A DNA stretch of 64,000 nucleotides from Ixodes scapularis (GCF_016920785.2 NW_024609835.1:87516243-87580242), one strand, 5' to 3'. Positions 33,313 through 45,220 are shown, counted from the first letter of the stretch. The notes: generated by a model not told the origin, from the sequence alone. Translations and numbers: made by a program.

Positions 33313-33629
33313 TGCGTGCTGGACCTTGGAGTCTACATTAGCTCTAACTTGTGGTAATGATGAAGTGGAGCGAACGAAATAAGGTAGAAAAAAACCGAAG
33401 GTCCGTTATGGCGGCGCCCATGCACAGCTAACTGAAAGCCATAAATCCGTCTCCGCGAGCGTTGCATTCTGGGAACCTCTGAACCAGGAGTGGAGCGCGT
33501 ATGGATTTTGCTTTCCACTGATAGGATATACTAGAATGGTTCTAGTTTTAGTAAAATCTACCACTGATTCCCACAATGCATAACGTGGGATTACGCCGCG
33601 ATGAGGCGCTTCAAGTTTTGGAATAAGTC
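33313..33629. other. non-coding stretch, nothing recognised
   Basis: No domain or terminal repeat could be named. Confidence 0.4.
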
Positions 33630-33845
33630 TATCCACACCTCTGCCCGTTTCGACGGGCAGAGGTGTGGACATGAGGCAGGCATGCCGGTACGACCGCATC
33701 GTACCGGCATGCGGTCGTGTATCACTACTGCGTGGTGCACGTTAGATACCCCCGGACTAGCGGTTGCATTTTATTGGCTGAATTACTCAATTATAGCTGA
33801 GAGACAAGTCGCCCGTTTAGGCAGACAAACTGTATAAACATACTC
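33630..33845 (+). repeat. interspersed repeat (SINE-like) copy with two tandem hairpins
   Basis: From CATCGTACCGGC (33699) to CTGTATAAACATAC (33843) it matches 48708-48856, including TCACTACTGCGTGGTGCACG. Just upstream are two perfect short hairpins: CCACACCTCTGCCCG.. at 33632-33669 and GCATGCCGGTACGA.. at 33679-33711. The 48-kb copy lacks both hairpins. Confidence 0.75.
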
Positions 33846-34171
33846 ACAACACAATTTATTTTTTTCGCGCATCTTCTTGTCATTGTTGTTTGTTGTTGTC
33901 CTTGAGTGGTTGTTTGTTGGCGATTATTGAAGAAGAGGACTGGCCAAGGAGGAATGTGATCCTTGGCCTTCAGCGCGGGCACAACCCGAGCATTTCTTCT
34001 TTTTTTTGTGTGTGTGTATGTTGTTTCCGAACGTTTGTTCGTGAACAACAACCAAAGAACGAACACCGACCAAAGCCGTGCATGCGCACTCTTCACTTCT
34101 TCTGAGAGGCCGTATACAGTGGACTCCAGGCACTTGGTGTATCTGGATTATCGCCGGTGCAGAGCGGCATC
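33846..34171. promoter_or_regulatory. presumed 5' flank of the M13 gene
   Basis: The 326 bp before the M13 start codon contain a TTGTTGTTTGTTGTTG stretch and a GTGTGTGTGT run, but no TATA box or other promoter motif that can be defended. Transcription start is unknown. Confidence 0.25.
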
Positions 34172-37100
34172 ATGGCCCAGCGCCACCAGTTTCGCCGACG
34201 GGGGAGCCTGCTAGAGGACGTGCAGGCGCCCGCCTTCAACCTGGTGATATGCCTGGTAGTCGCCGTCATCCTTATCGCACTGTTGGTGGCCGTGATCTGC
34301 AAGAAGTACGTCTCCCAGGCAGACCAGAGGCCCTCGCGACCTGACCTGCGGGGCAATCGTGCCGGCATCCAGACCCCCCTGGGCAGAGGAATGCCTCGGC
34401 AGGACGCGAACGAGTGCCGCTCGCCCCTGTGCGACTGGAACGCCGGTTACATCTTCTCCAAGGTCTGAAGTGCGCACTGTTTTCGATTTTGGGTACCGTA
34501 TTTACTCGAGTAATAGCCGCACTGTTTATGTAGAAAACCTGAGGGTTCGCTTTTCCGCGGAGCACGCGGATTGCTAATCACCGTGATTGACAGCATAATT
34601 CCAGCATTTTACAGGACAGAGATAACGTCTTCGTGCGAAGATACCATCTGTGAAGATTGCATTTGTGTGGACACTCGTGTTCTCGATCTAGTTATTTGCT
34701 ATGTTATTTATGCGCACCGCGATGATTAGCTGTATATGTGCTCTGCGGGAAAGTAGACGGAAGGGCCTTGTTCTTAAATAGTGCGGCTATTACTCGAGTA
34801 AATACGGTACCCATAAAGTGCTATCCACTGGCCACCATAACTCGGCTCGTTGCTGTTGGGTGCTTGAATACCTCCTGGCCAACGCTATTCGATTAGCTCA
34901 GTTACGGAACTGCTCATAGGCGCTGCATGCACGAGCAGTACCCCCCCCCCCCTTTCCCTCACTCACCGCGACTCGCCTGCCGTCGCTCAACGCGCCGGAC
35001 GGCTGCTTTGGTAAATGCAGTGCATTCTATGGGATACATACGTTTCGGAGCAAGGTGTCGAGATGGCGTTTGAGCTCTGCTCTATGGAACGCACAGTCAT
35101 GAAACGAAAATCTAGATGGCGCTTCGAACGACGGCAGGCGGACTGAAGTGAGTGAGGGGGGTACCCCCTTCCGCGGGAGTTCCACAACTGAGGTAATCTA
35201 GTAACGTTGATCCTGGCTTATACTGACGTCACTGCAGTGGCCATTGGGGTGGCCTTCTTTCTGAGCACATACCTTCTGCAGCACACACTTCACACCACCG
35301 AATTTGTTTTTCTCGGCAAAAATAAGTTGGAGTGGCCAGCATGAGGGTCTGATGACGCCATGTTCATGCCATGTATAAGCATAGCCTTCTTGATGGAGGA
35401 CGCTATGGTATAAGTCATTCAGTGGGTGTTGCCTGTTAATAAGTTCTGGCGTAATAATTTACTTCTCGTGAGTTACGTGCGATGTATGTTGTAGTCCCCT
35501 CACATCTTTGATCGTATCCTTTTTTAATATCTTAAAATGAAACTTATCAGGAATACGAAAAAAGACAGTCATTCAAGGGTCTCAACGGCCGTTGGGTTTC
35601 CGTCATTTGTTTGTGTGCTCCCGTTTCTTTTTTTCCCGGGTCGTTAAAATAATAACCCTCAGAAATTATGAAAAAACAAGTCACACTACATTTTCAGACA
35701 TAAAAAAGCTTATTCTCCAGAAAACTGCATCTGATTAAGATAAAACAACCAGTACCTTAAACACACACAAACTATTTTCTAGAAAACCACAATTTAAAAA
35801 TGTATATTATCTCCCGGCTTTTATTGCATTATATGTGGAAGTTGATTTATAATCAGTGGTACGTTTTCATTTAAGCTTAATTTTATCGTACGCTTTTTAT
35901 CAAGCTTTTTAATGAAACTGTGCTTGGAATCTTTTTTTAGATCTTTGTCAGAGAAAGCCAGAATAGTAACGTGGTATTTTGATTTTGAGGCTTGAAAAAC
36001 AAAACGCTTGGGTGAAATCACGTTAAACTTCCTCTGAGTGGATAATGAAATGAGAGATAAACGTTTATTTAAAATATGTACTTGTTCCTTCAGCATGTCG
36101 CTTATTTCTCTGCGTTGTTTCGCTTTGTTTCAAGGTGGAGCAAAATAATAGACCCTGCGACGATTTCTACGTGCACGTCTGCAGCAACGCCTGGTTCCGC
36201 AAGGGCAAAGTCTCGTCGCGCCCTTTCCGAGAATTCAGCGCTGCTCAGCTCATGTTGGATGTGGAGAGTTTCTTCAAGAGCTTCCTCCACTTGAAGGGCA
36301 GTAACGAGCGCCCTGGTGACAACTTTCTTTCCCAGGCCATCTGGATCTATGGCAAGTGCAAGGCCGGTCTAAGTACAACGGTTAATGTAACCGCAACCAT
36401 AGAGCAAATATTTGAAAACCTGGGTATCACGGGTTGGCCCTTGGACAGATACACTGGCGACCTGACTTCATTAATTGGTACCGGGGACCGTCTGATGAGG
36501 CTGTATCCGCTATTCAGGGTAACCATCCAGAAGATCAATGGTAGACGGAGTGCGTTATCCATGTCGATCTCACCGCCAATCACTTACTATAGACGCTTCA
36601 TGATGAAATCTTCAAGTACAAACGAAGAGTCCTATCTGGGTCTCGTGGACAAGACACTGCATCTGTGGACCTCGACGAAAAAAACCGGGGCAGCGAAGGG
36701 AATCGTGGAATTGGAAAAATTGCTAGAGGGCTTTTCGCTCGCCTTTAGTGAGGAACTCATGATTCCACCAAGAAGCAAACTTGTACGCTTAGGCGACTTG
36801 TTCTTGACCAGCAGTTGGGACTGGGAAACCTACTTTCGTGTACTTACCAAGGGCAACAATACGATCGTAACCAATGAAACTGAAGTCGCCCTGAGTGACT
36901 TAATTTTCCTCCGAAATATCGGCGGCGTTTTGAGCGACACGTGGACTACCGTCATCGCTAATTATATTGGGTACAAGGCAGTTGTAGAGCTGTCCTCTGC
37001 TCTGGGCCAAGATGCAGACTACCTTCAGCCCCTAACTCACGACTACCACATAACCGACCTCAGCGAGCTCCAAGTCGCGTGCATGGTGCTACTCGAAAAA

Positions 37101-38147
37101 CTATACCACCACGGCATTGGTATTGCCGCCAGACTTACGCTGGGAAAAGACTTTGCGACGACTTACCGGACACACTTCAATTCGCAACTGGGAACTATAT
37201 TCCGGGTCACCAAAACGTTGTTAGTCCACATGGTGGTTTCTCTGCGCTCTTGGATCGACCCCCTCGACAGCGGCATCGCGTCGCAGAAGCTTAACACCAT
37301 GGACTTCGTCTTCGGAGCCCAATACAACCTCCTGGATTACGAACTCTACCGAAAAACATCGACCCTTTTTATAGACGAGACTGAAGCTCTGCCGGCCACC
37401 ATTTTTAGAATATTCACGTTCGCGTCGGCCGCGTACTGGGACTCCCTAGCCAACGATTCGAAGGCGTACGACAACCTCTACGCCTCCACAGTTTTCCAAC
37501 CAGGCCACGAGTACCAGGAACTTAGTAACCTGCTCTTCGTTCCTCATGCAGTTGTGTCGTTCATGAACCACATCACCAACAAGATTCATCCGTTTCTGTA
37601 CCCCGTCGTCGCCATTCACGTGATGCGGGGCGCACTGAGAGGCCTCACTAGGGCAGGATCCTTCATCGATGACCAGTCCGCCTCCAACGCCTGGTGGAGT
37701 GGTGCCACGACGAATGCCTACATCAACATCAGCGCCTGCCTCCAGAGCCAGTACCAGACGCCGGAAACGAGACAGAGCTCCGTTTCCGCGATGGAGGACA
37801 ACTTTCTGGACAACGCTGCCCTTTACCCTTTGTTTCGGATGTACGTTACCGACCTGGCGAAACTGAACACATCCAGAAAGTTCATCACCCTGGGCCGTCA
37901 ACAGATAGGAGTCGATAAGATGTTTTTCTACAACTTCGCAGCTGCTCATTGTGAGAGCGGTGGCAGCGACAAGTTAGCTAAGTTGAAGTTCTTCGGGGCA
38001 ACCTCGCCACGGTTCAGAGTCAACGTACCCCTGAGGAACCTGAAACTGTTTGCTAAAGTGTTTGAATGCCGACCGAACTCCTACATGAACCCCGCGAAGA
38101 AATGTGCGGTCTGGAAGCGATTCAAGTTTAAATCCGAAGGGCGTTAA
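34172..38147 (+). CDS. M13 (neprilysin-like) metallopeptidase homologue, two exons, probable pseudoenzyme
   Basis: Exon 1 (34172-34462, 97 codons) ends AAG|GTCTGA; exon 2 (36135-38147) follows TTTGTTTCAAG. Both are phase 0, giving 767 residues, a normal length for the family. Exon 1 encodes a short basic N-terminus and a membrane span at about 22-43 (FNLVICLVVAVILIALLVAV), so a type II membrane topology with the large domain outside the cell. Residues 104-113 are the hallmark PCDDFYVHVC, and the C-terminus has MNPAKKCAVW. The zinc site is degenerate: the HExxH position reads HVMRG (H592), losing the catalytic Glu and the second His, and the third-ligand motif ENxAD reads DNFLD (652-656), with Glu replaced by Asp. 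No peptidase activity is expected; binding or decoy functions are possible. Ticks carry many M13 genes, including inactive ones. The 1.67-kb intron contains a MITE and a foldback repeat. Confidence 0.9.
34496..34807. mobile_element. MITE with 27-bp perfect inverted ends in the M13 intron
   Basis: Both ends read CCGTATTTACTCGAGTAATA then GCCGCAC, identical over 27 bp, with TA at 34494-34495 and 34808-34809. It starts 33 bp after the exon 1 donor. 312 bp, non-coding. A TA target suggests Tc1/mariner or pogo affinity. Confidence 0.85.
34890..35201. repeat. foldback repeat in the M13 intron
   Basis: TTAGCTCAGTTACGGAACT at the left pairs with AGTTCCACAACTGAGGTAA at the right. Arms of ~100 bp also share CCCTCACTCACC/GTGAGTGAGG and CGCCTGCCGTCG. 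A C run (34940-34953) interrupts the left arm. Confidence 0.75.
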
Positions 38148-38689
38148 GATGTTTCGGGTTGACTGCAGGTCCGCGTCTGGACAATGCAACGTTAGTTAGA
38201 GTAAAGTTTTTTTGTTTGTTTTTCTCTACTGAGAACAAGATTTTTATTATAAATTCGAACGCGTAGAGTTGAACATTTTCGCTAGAAATATTAAGTGATT
38301 TTTGTACGTACCCGGCTCACATATTAGATAATTTTAATCACATATTGCGTCTAAACCGAATGGGTGTGGTGTAGAATGGCTTTGCTTCTTTAAAAAACAG
38401 AACAAATATATCGGACTCGATTGGACTAATGGTATTCTGTCAGTTCGTTTAGGGAAAGAGGTCACATGTCGTGTATGTGACAGGGGCGATAAAGTTGCAA
38501 TTATTTTTCTCCACTCTCGTGCATGGCGAGCGTTTGTACAAACCCACTTGGTTGTTGTACTGCCTGTACATCTTTAGGATATTGTTTAAATATTTCTGGT
38601 GTTCTCACTTTGATTATTTATGTGATTTAGTTTATTGGAAATTAACTAGCTGTGCAGTCAGTTGTTGAACTATCTAAATAGCGCAGACA

Positions 38690-38727
38690 AATAAACAACA
38701 GCCTCCTTGATTGTTAATACCAATAAA
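38690..38727 (+). terminator. candidate polyadenylation signals of the M13 gene
   Basis: AATAAA occurs at 38690-38695 and 38722-38727, about 550 bp past the stop codon. No closer copy was noticed. The cleavage site itself cannot be seen. Confidence 0.4.
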
Positions 38728-39097
38728 ATGTTTGCAGAAGGTTTGTCTAATGTGACCCTTTTCCCGATAGATCTGCGTTTTTGAGACAACTTTGTCCGAA
38801 TTCAGGAAAAGGACGTCGGAATGTGCCGCAGTGCTTATGTTGTTATTCCTTATTATGTTGGGAAAAAAAATGTGTGAGCACTTTTATTTCTTTCTAAAAA
38901 AGAGGAGCCTATCAGAACACCATCAAATATGGTAGGTACCATGGTCATTAAAAGGACATCGATGTTGACTGGTGTTAGTTTTAGCGCGCTCTCGGGCGCT
39001 TTTTTCGGGGCGCAGTTATATATGTGTACACAGTGTTCTTAACCTCTGCGCGTCTCGTACAAAATCCTGTCCACAGTGTTGCAAATAAATTTTCTAA
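38728..39097. other. non-coding stretch downstream of M13
   Basis: Nothing recognised. Confidence 0.4.
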
Positions 39098-39311
39098 TAG
39101 ACCGATCTCACCAAGCGTTCGGCGCATGCGTGACGCCGCCATAACTGTAGTTCATAGGATGCAGACGCCAGTTCACGAGACAGCACATGCCGCCTCGTGC
39201 TCTGCTCCTGCAGACCTCCAGCGGGGTTGTCGCACGTGCAGAAAGACTACAGCTCCCACGATGCATGGCGGCAGCGGTGGCGTACTCGAACTAGCTGGTG
39301 AGATCGGTCTA
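39098..39311. mobile_element. MITE family D, copy 2
   Basis: Ends read TAGACCGATCTCACCAAGC and, complemented, TAGACCGATCTCACCAGC; the TA is probably the target. Interior shared with 27113-27324. About 214 bp. Confidence 0.85.
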
Positions 39312-39526
39312 TTAGTTGACGTTTAGCACGCTTGCAAATCTGTTGGCGAGGACGAAGCCAAGGGCGGAGAAATGTGCTAGGTGTGCGCCCGTTCACACGG
39401 CCAACACAACGGTATCTTTTTCATAGGTACATTTGCAATTGGCGAATCAACCCGTGATCTTGGATCGCGAGCACATACGACGCGCGACCACGAAATAAGT
39501 AGAAAAACAACCATAAAGGTCCATTT

Positions 39527-39825
39527 GCTATTGGCGACGTGCGCAATCAAAAGCGTCGCTGTGTTCGGCCTTCCATGATTGGCCGAATGGTGACTATGAC
39601 GTCAACAAAGGTTTTCTCATCGTCAGAAATAAGAATTATCTAAGAATATTAATTTTGACAGTGTTGGCAGTGTTGGTTTCAGAGCGAAATGATCTCGAGC
39701 TTCCACCATGCCACGGTGCACCTTGCTAATTACAAACACAGTCTAACTTGTTGTTCGTAAGGTAATGACGTCACGAGAGGAAACCATAGGAGGGCGCCAC
39801 CAAATATCTCGCCGCTAATAGGTAC
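39527..39825 (-). repeat. interspersed repeat family E, inverted copy
   Basis: Reverse complement of the 47696-47972 unit: TTGGCGACGTGCGCAATC at the start and CAAATATCTCGCCGCTAATA at the end. Divergence is visible throughout. Confidence 0.75.
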
Positions 39826-42082
39826 CTTTATAATGATGTAAATAGGGTATATGTCTCACCTATGGTTTATCCTTCATCATATGCACTTCGACGTATACGT
39901 ATAAGTACCTCCAAAACATTTATGTGTTCTATTTCCACCTTGTTTCGAGATATGACAGAACGAGTCACGGAGAAGTGGGCACAGGTGCAGAAAGCTTCAG
40001 GCAACATTTGGTGCTCGTCTTTTATACAGTATATATTAAGAAGAGCTGAACCTGAACGTATTTATTTACATGACGATCAATATGGTTCGACTAGCGATAA
40101 ATGAATTCACGTTTAACTTAGGTTCTCGTAGAAGTCAAAGTCGGCGTGTCAAAGCATGAAGTGTGCACATGTACTGATTTCATGTTTTGACTTCAGCGAG
40201 AACGAAATTTCAACCCCAATTTAGTTATTGCTAATCAAGCTATATCGACAGTCATGTGAATTGAACCCGTAAGTGTTGACTTCACAACATGGCGCTGTGC
40301 TCCAAACAAACCGTAGCTAGGGTCGTTGTTACGAACAAATGCATATGGCAGCTCAACGTGACGTTAGGAATTGTCTGATGAAAATGTTAATATTTATTTT
40401 GTAAGCATCGTGTCTTATACTTTTTCTATCGTCTTAGTAAAATACAGCGATGATAAAAGCCCGTAATAATGTTTTACAATCGGTTTTGCCTCTCTAGCAG
40501 ACGACACGATGGCTTCGCGCATTCAGTGGTTCTCTCTTAGGAGGAACACTGCTGCGTTAAATTAGGTTGGTGACGAGCGATTAAACTTCAGTTCTTGAGG
40601 TCAACCTTCTGTGGGATTTCGGGAGCGAAGGGATCCCACTCGAGGTGCGCGAGCTGCCCCGTAGCGGCTTCGGCAATATTTGAAAAGGGTGAAAACAGTA
40701 TAGGCTCGTTTAATTTACCTGCACCTCCTGCACCGGAGCAGGAGAGTGTAAGGCGGTGAACTTCCGGTCGTATCTCAATACAGGTGTCAAAAGTACACTT
40801 TCCTAAACTTTCCCTCACCAGCGCAAAAGGTGCAGGTAAATCGAACGAACCGAGTTTGAAGCCGAATCGCGTACGACGACGACGCGAGTGTATAACGTCA
40901 AAGTTCAGGCCAGCACACGTTTCAAGGAGTTCGGACGGCACAGATGTTGCGTCAGTGCACATTCGAACTGTCTGTAACAGATATAGAACTTACTCGATGT
41001 TATTATTCAGCTTTTTTTTTTTATTTCGGGTCTTACTAAACACAAAAATATCATCATTTTTTTTTTTTTTTTGCAGTTTGATGATTTTATTTATGCACGA
41101 AACACATTGCGAGCAGTGAAAAACGAAGTTTCAGGTCTCAAATCGTTCATGTTAGAGTCCAATTAATTTCTCCTTCATTGCAATGCACGTCAACGGCACA
41201 ATAAAAAAGAGGGCCCTACCCTGTTTTGATATCATGCTCGAAACAGATGCCTCTCTTGCTGTATTTCTAGCAAATCTCTATACGTGTGATGATTTCCGTC
41301 AGACAGTGTCCCGTGTCGCCCGCAAATACACTTCGCTTTTTATAAACCTGGTGAGTTTTCTTAGACCTGCCATGTTTCGAATAAATGCAAGATCAAAATC
41401 GTATCATTATGCGAACTATCCGAACTCTTGTAGACTTTATATTCATTCTGCATGCGTTCGTCATGCGTTCGTCGTCTGCAGCAGGCATCTCGAGACGTCT
41501 CGGGGACCGGAAGTTGCCGTCGCAAATATTTCAAAAACAGCTGATTCTCGCCAAAACTTCTGCCGTTTTAAGTGTGAATTCTAGGCTTCTAATAACTATT
41601 CTTTACAGATGTTTAAATGCCACTCCCCATTTTGGGGACGATGTTTTTTTGTTGTTTTTTTGCGCGAAATCCTGTCCTATGTATTCGTCCCTAGCAACGC
41701 CCCTAGCAAAGGTTTGTTTGGAGGAGTGACGTCACACTTACGGGGTAAATTAGTACATTAAGCTTTTAAAATTGATATGATAAATGACCATCTATATTGG
41801 GCCCAGTGGCAGTTTTCAAAACGACTCTAAAAGAATCGAACAGGCGAGTGAAGCGATAGAGTCCTACAGTGCCAAACACTTGAAATAAAATTACACATCA
41901 CGCATCACTTCTCACTGGTCACGTCGATTTGATATAGTCCTTAATTTTTATTATATTTTCGGTGTGTTTACAAAAAAAATGGTTGAAATTTGTAGATTTC
42001 CTAATAATCCACAGATAATTATTTTTGAGATAGGACGTTCCGCCGATTCACTCAAGTGTGCAATAAATGCCGTGTATTTATA
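39826..42082. other. non-coding stretch with two small inverted repeats
   Basis: Arms GTTCTCGTAGAAGTCAAAG and TTTTGACTTCAGCGAGAAC lie at 40124-40203. Arms GTTTAATTTACCTGCACC and GGTGCAGGTAAATCGAAC lie at about 40708-40850. A 124-codon minus frame across the second is explained by the repeat. T runs occur near 41010 and 41057-41075. No gene is recognised. Confidence 0.5.
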
Positions 42083-42272
42083 TACATGCTTTGCACATGA
42101 CGCTATACATAACACCGTACCAACTGTCATTGTTCCGTACCATGATCATGCGCGCGTACCTTCTCCACCATACATTCCGTACTGTCTAATCTGTTCTTCA
42201 CCAAAAGCCTTGCCGAGAAGAACAAAGATAATGCTGCCAAATGTATGGTGCAGAAGGTACGGGCACAGAAAC

Positions 42273-43365
42273 GGTTCCCGGACATTTCATCGAACGCCGT
42301 TTCGTCGAACGCCGTTTCATCGAAAAAATGGACGTTTCATCGAACGCCGTTTCATCGAACGCCGTTTCATCGAATCACTGACGACCGTTTTATCGAATGT
42401 CTTTTAAATAAAAAGTGTGAAAGATGTTCTTTTATGCACGGATCGAGTGCATTTTCGTGTCATTCACCCATTCCATTGTCTGGTTTTTTAATGTCCAAAC
42501 TTGTAGCTCTTACAATTTATTTTGATGCAAGTAACCCATGAAGATATTTGTCCCGATCTTTAGGTTTGTTTCGCATATTGTGCATATCTGTTCACCCCCT
42601 CTGTATTACCCGATTGGCCTTGAGGGTATTGTAACAAATAAATAAAAAGTCGCACTCCCGGTGTGAGCGCACTCCAACTCATATAGGCCAGAAGGCGACA
42701 TAGGTTTTGCGCAGGCGCAACAACTTTAGCCATGTGAGCCTCCTAGCCTCTCATGTCTTTCTGTCGATACTTTTTTACTGCCCAAAGCTTGCAGTAGCTA
42801 AAGCTGAGGTGCTGTTTATGAAACTACAACGAAACATTGTTTTTTTAGTTTTAAGACTCAATAAAGTCAAAATTAAGTACGTCACTTCAAATTTTGTTTC
42901 AAAACTTTCGGGGCTTCATGTGTCCGTGCGACAGCCATTCACCGTTTCAAATGACGAGGAATTGCTCTCAAAAAGTCCCCCACAGCCATGGTCCGTCGGT
43001 TCTCATAAAAAAGGCGGACCTTCACATTTCTTTCCGCTATATGGCCATCTTCTGGCGAGGAGGCTCTTGGGAACTCAGCATCGCCTCCAGCTTGTCTTCC
43101 GTCAGTTGATGTTCTGTGGCGATGCAAGTCAAAAACTTCCAGGACCTGGGATGGGCACCTCCGACCAGCTTCAGGAAAAGGGAATGCCACCCTGGCGTTC
43201 GATAACACGGCGTTCGATAAAACGGCGTTCGATGAAACGGCTTCGATGAAACGGCTTCGATGAAACGGTGTTCGATGAAATGGCGTTCGATGAAACGGAA
43301 TTCGATGAAATGGTTTCGATGAAACGGCGTTCGACGAAACGGCGTTCGATGAAATGTCCGGTCCC
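42273..43365. mobile_element. MULE-like element with minisatellite inverted ends, 10-bp target duplication
   Basis: GCACAGAAAC is duplicated exactly at 42263-42272 and 43366-43375. Ends read GGTTCCCGGACATTTCATCG and, complemented, GGGACCGGACATTTCATCG. They lead into arrays of a ~15-bp unit (TTTCATCGAACGCCG): about 6 units on the left (42286-42385) and about 10 on the right (43196-43355), in inverted orientation. A 9-11 bp duplication is typical of Mutator-like elements. 1093 bp; the interior keeps a transposase-like fragment on minus. Confidence 0.75.
43037..43195 (-). pseudogene. C-terminal fragment of a MULE-type transposase
   Basis: On minus just inside the right-hand minisatellite, an open frame gives FLKLVGGAHPRSWKFLTCIA.. 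and ends PPRQKMAI-stop at 43037. The HP.xW.F pattern followed by an acidic helix resembles the C-terminus of Mutator-like transposases. The catalytic domain is absent. The match is from motif memory and needs a database search. Confidence 0.45.
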
Positions 43366-43428
43366 GCACAGAAACATGGTACGGACAATGGCGGCTGATA
43401 TCACGTCACTCTAAGCCATGTCTTTACA

Positions 43429-44658
43429 AGGGTGCCACCATCTTAAAATATCGTCACTTCCTCAGGCTAGCGGTTGTACTGCACTGGCTAAAGTCGGCGA
43501 ACAAAGCGATCACAATTGGCAGACAGAAAATACAAATAGGCAGCACTAAAAAATAATCATTATGCCGATCGTTGTGACTGCCTCGCCGTCAGTCGCACTT
43601 TTTGAATGATTACAAATAAGCTCGAGGATAAAAAAAAAACACTTTAAGTACAATGTACGATAGTGTCTCTTACATTAGAAATGGGAGTTTCAAAAACGTA
43701 AAACGGCCTCAAAGCCTGGCGTAAATCATGAAATTAGCAGTGATGTCCTCCTCGGTTGGGGCTAGGTTCTTTGTTCGCGAATGAAGAGCATTTCGATAAA
43801 GTAAGTACCATTAAATACCTTTCATGACACTTTTGCTACTCCTGTAAGTGTATATCACCTTGTGCTATTCTCGGGACTTCGAACACTCAAAAGTGTTGTA
43901 GAGGCGCATTTCCAGCTACGCCGCATCGCACAGGAAAGAGGGTAAACAAACAAGATGGTGGAATGGTCTTGGTCGCGCCATCAGCTCGGTCTCTCGGTGC
44001 GACAGGGTGTTTGTTTTCTGAGTGTCAGAGAACAAATTGGCCGACATGGTTGCAAGCGAAAAAAAAAACATGTTTCCCAACAGTTGATGTTATCCCAATG
44101 TGACAGGGTTGTTGGAAACATGTTTCCCTCATGTTTACGATCAAAGTAGTCCAACCGTTTCCTCAATAGGACAGCGCCTGGTACAACGGATTCATTCACA
44201 ACATAAACAATGGAGGCGAAATCTAGTGTAAAACTTCGTCTCACCTTAGCATAGACTAACTGCGAAGGGTGGGCAAACGCGAGCGGGTAGTCTTGACTGC
44301 CTCGACTGGAGCACTCGCTGCACGAGTGCTCGTGCAGCCGCCGAGGCTTTATGCAAAGCAAATAGCTAGCGCTTTTAGCATGCGCGGCGAACAATAGTCC
44401 ATGTTAAGGTTAGGCGAAGGGAAGGTTTTGACGCCTCTTGATTAAGGCGTTTTAAACAACTACCGCCAAGCATGGTTGTGGAAAGGCGCAAGACACTCGA
44501 CACGAGCGGGTGCTCCGCCGCCATTCGCTTCCAAGGGCCACTCATTTTAGTACTGCGCCGTCACTTTCTTCTAAGGGCCGCTTGGGACACGGGCCTCGTA
44601 CACCGGCGTATTTGACGCTACTTGCAAGACAAACGCAAACACATCGAGGCACTTTATA
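43429..44658. other. non-coding stretch with a short perfect palindrome
   Basis: GCTGCACGAG-TG-CTCGTGCAGC lies at 44317-44338. An imperfect inverted repeat around AAACATGTTTCCC sits at 44069-44132. No gene is recognised. Confidence 0.45.
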
Positions 44659-44851
44659 GGGAGTATTCACTGGCGGCCATATCCGTGTGCGCTGCTGCTG
44701 AGCGCGTGCTGACGGCGAGCTTTCAGACTTCTTTTGGAGCGTGCATTTAGCACCACCAAGGTTGTCGGTCTTAGCAGGCTATTAATGTGAGCTCGTTTTG
44801 AGCATGCGCTGTAAACATCGCCCTCAAATATGGCGTCCAGTGAATACCTCC
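44659..44851. mobile_element. MITE family A, copy 3 (opposite orientation)
   Basis: Ends GGGAGTATTCACTGGCGGCC and, complemented, GGAGGTATTCACTGGACGCC. Flanks TATA on the left and TATA on the right are compatible with a TA target. 193 bp. Confidence 0.8.
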
Positions 44852-44852
44852 T

Positions 44853-45020
44853 ATACTTTGTTTCAGCTTAAACCCAAACACAGCCGATGCTTCAAGCGCG
44901 AGCATGTGGCCCCTACAGTGCTTGCAATGCACGAGCGCGCGTGCTTGGCAGGGGCGCTGAAAGTCCGGAGCTCTCGCTTGTAGCATCGGCTGCGTCTGGA
45001 CTTGAGATAAAACGAAGTAC
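44853..45020. mobile_element. MITE family F, copy 1
   Basis: Ends of ~45 bp: TACTTTGTTTCAGCTTAAAC and, complemented, TACTTCGTTTTATCTCAAG, then CAGCCGATGCT on both sides. It directly abuts the previous MITE. Interior GCGCGCGTGCTTGGCAGGG is shared with 14508-14640. Confidence 0.7.
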
Positions 45021-45220
45021 AGTAAAGGTACAGTGTACTGGAATACTTGGGTAGTGTTGGGACCGGAGCGGCTCGGCAACGGGAGCTCGTGAGGGCGCGT
45101 GTATTGACAGTTCGAGGCGGCGCTGTGGTCGAGTTATCCAAAAAAAATCGCACAGCCTGCCTTTTTTTTTTTTTTTTTTTTTTTTTACCTTCAGCGGTGC
45201 ACGTGTCGGTACCCCGATTT
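45021..45220. other. spacer with a T run
   Basis: A run of about 25 T lies at 45162-45186. Nothing else recognised. Confidence 0.5.

Larger units (their letters stand above)
42083..43428. repeat. MITE-like repeat, copy 2, split by a MULE-like element
   Basis: Left part 42083-42272 and right part 43376-43428 together resemble the 6757-6992 copy: TACATGCTTTGCACATGACG at the left, AGAAGGTACGGGCACAG in the middle, and CACTCTAAGCCATG at the right. Confidence 0.65.

Noticed and set aside
35821..36096. 91-codon minus frame inside the M13 intron
   Set aside because: AT-rich, Lys/Leu-rich, no recognised domain and antisense to the intron; probably chance.
40588..40962. 124-codon minus frame
   Set aside because: It overlaps an inverted repeat with ACCTGCACC arms; no domain and no splice context.
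42245..42541. Open frames rich in Phe-His-Arg-Thr-Pro
   Set aside because: Direct translation of the TTTCATCGAACGCCG minisatellite.
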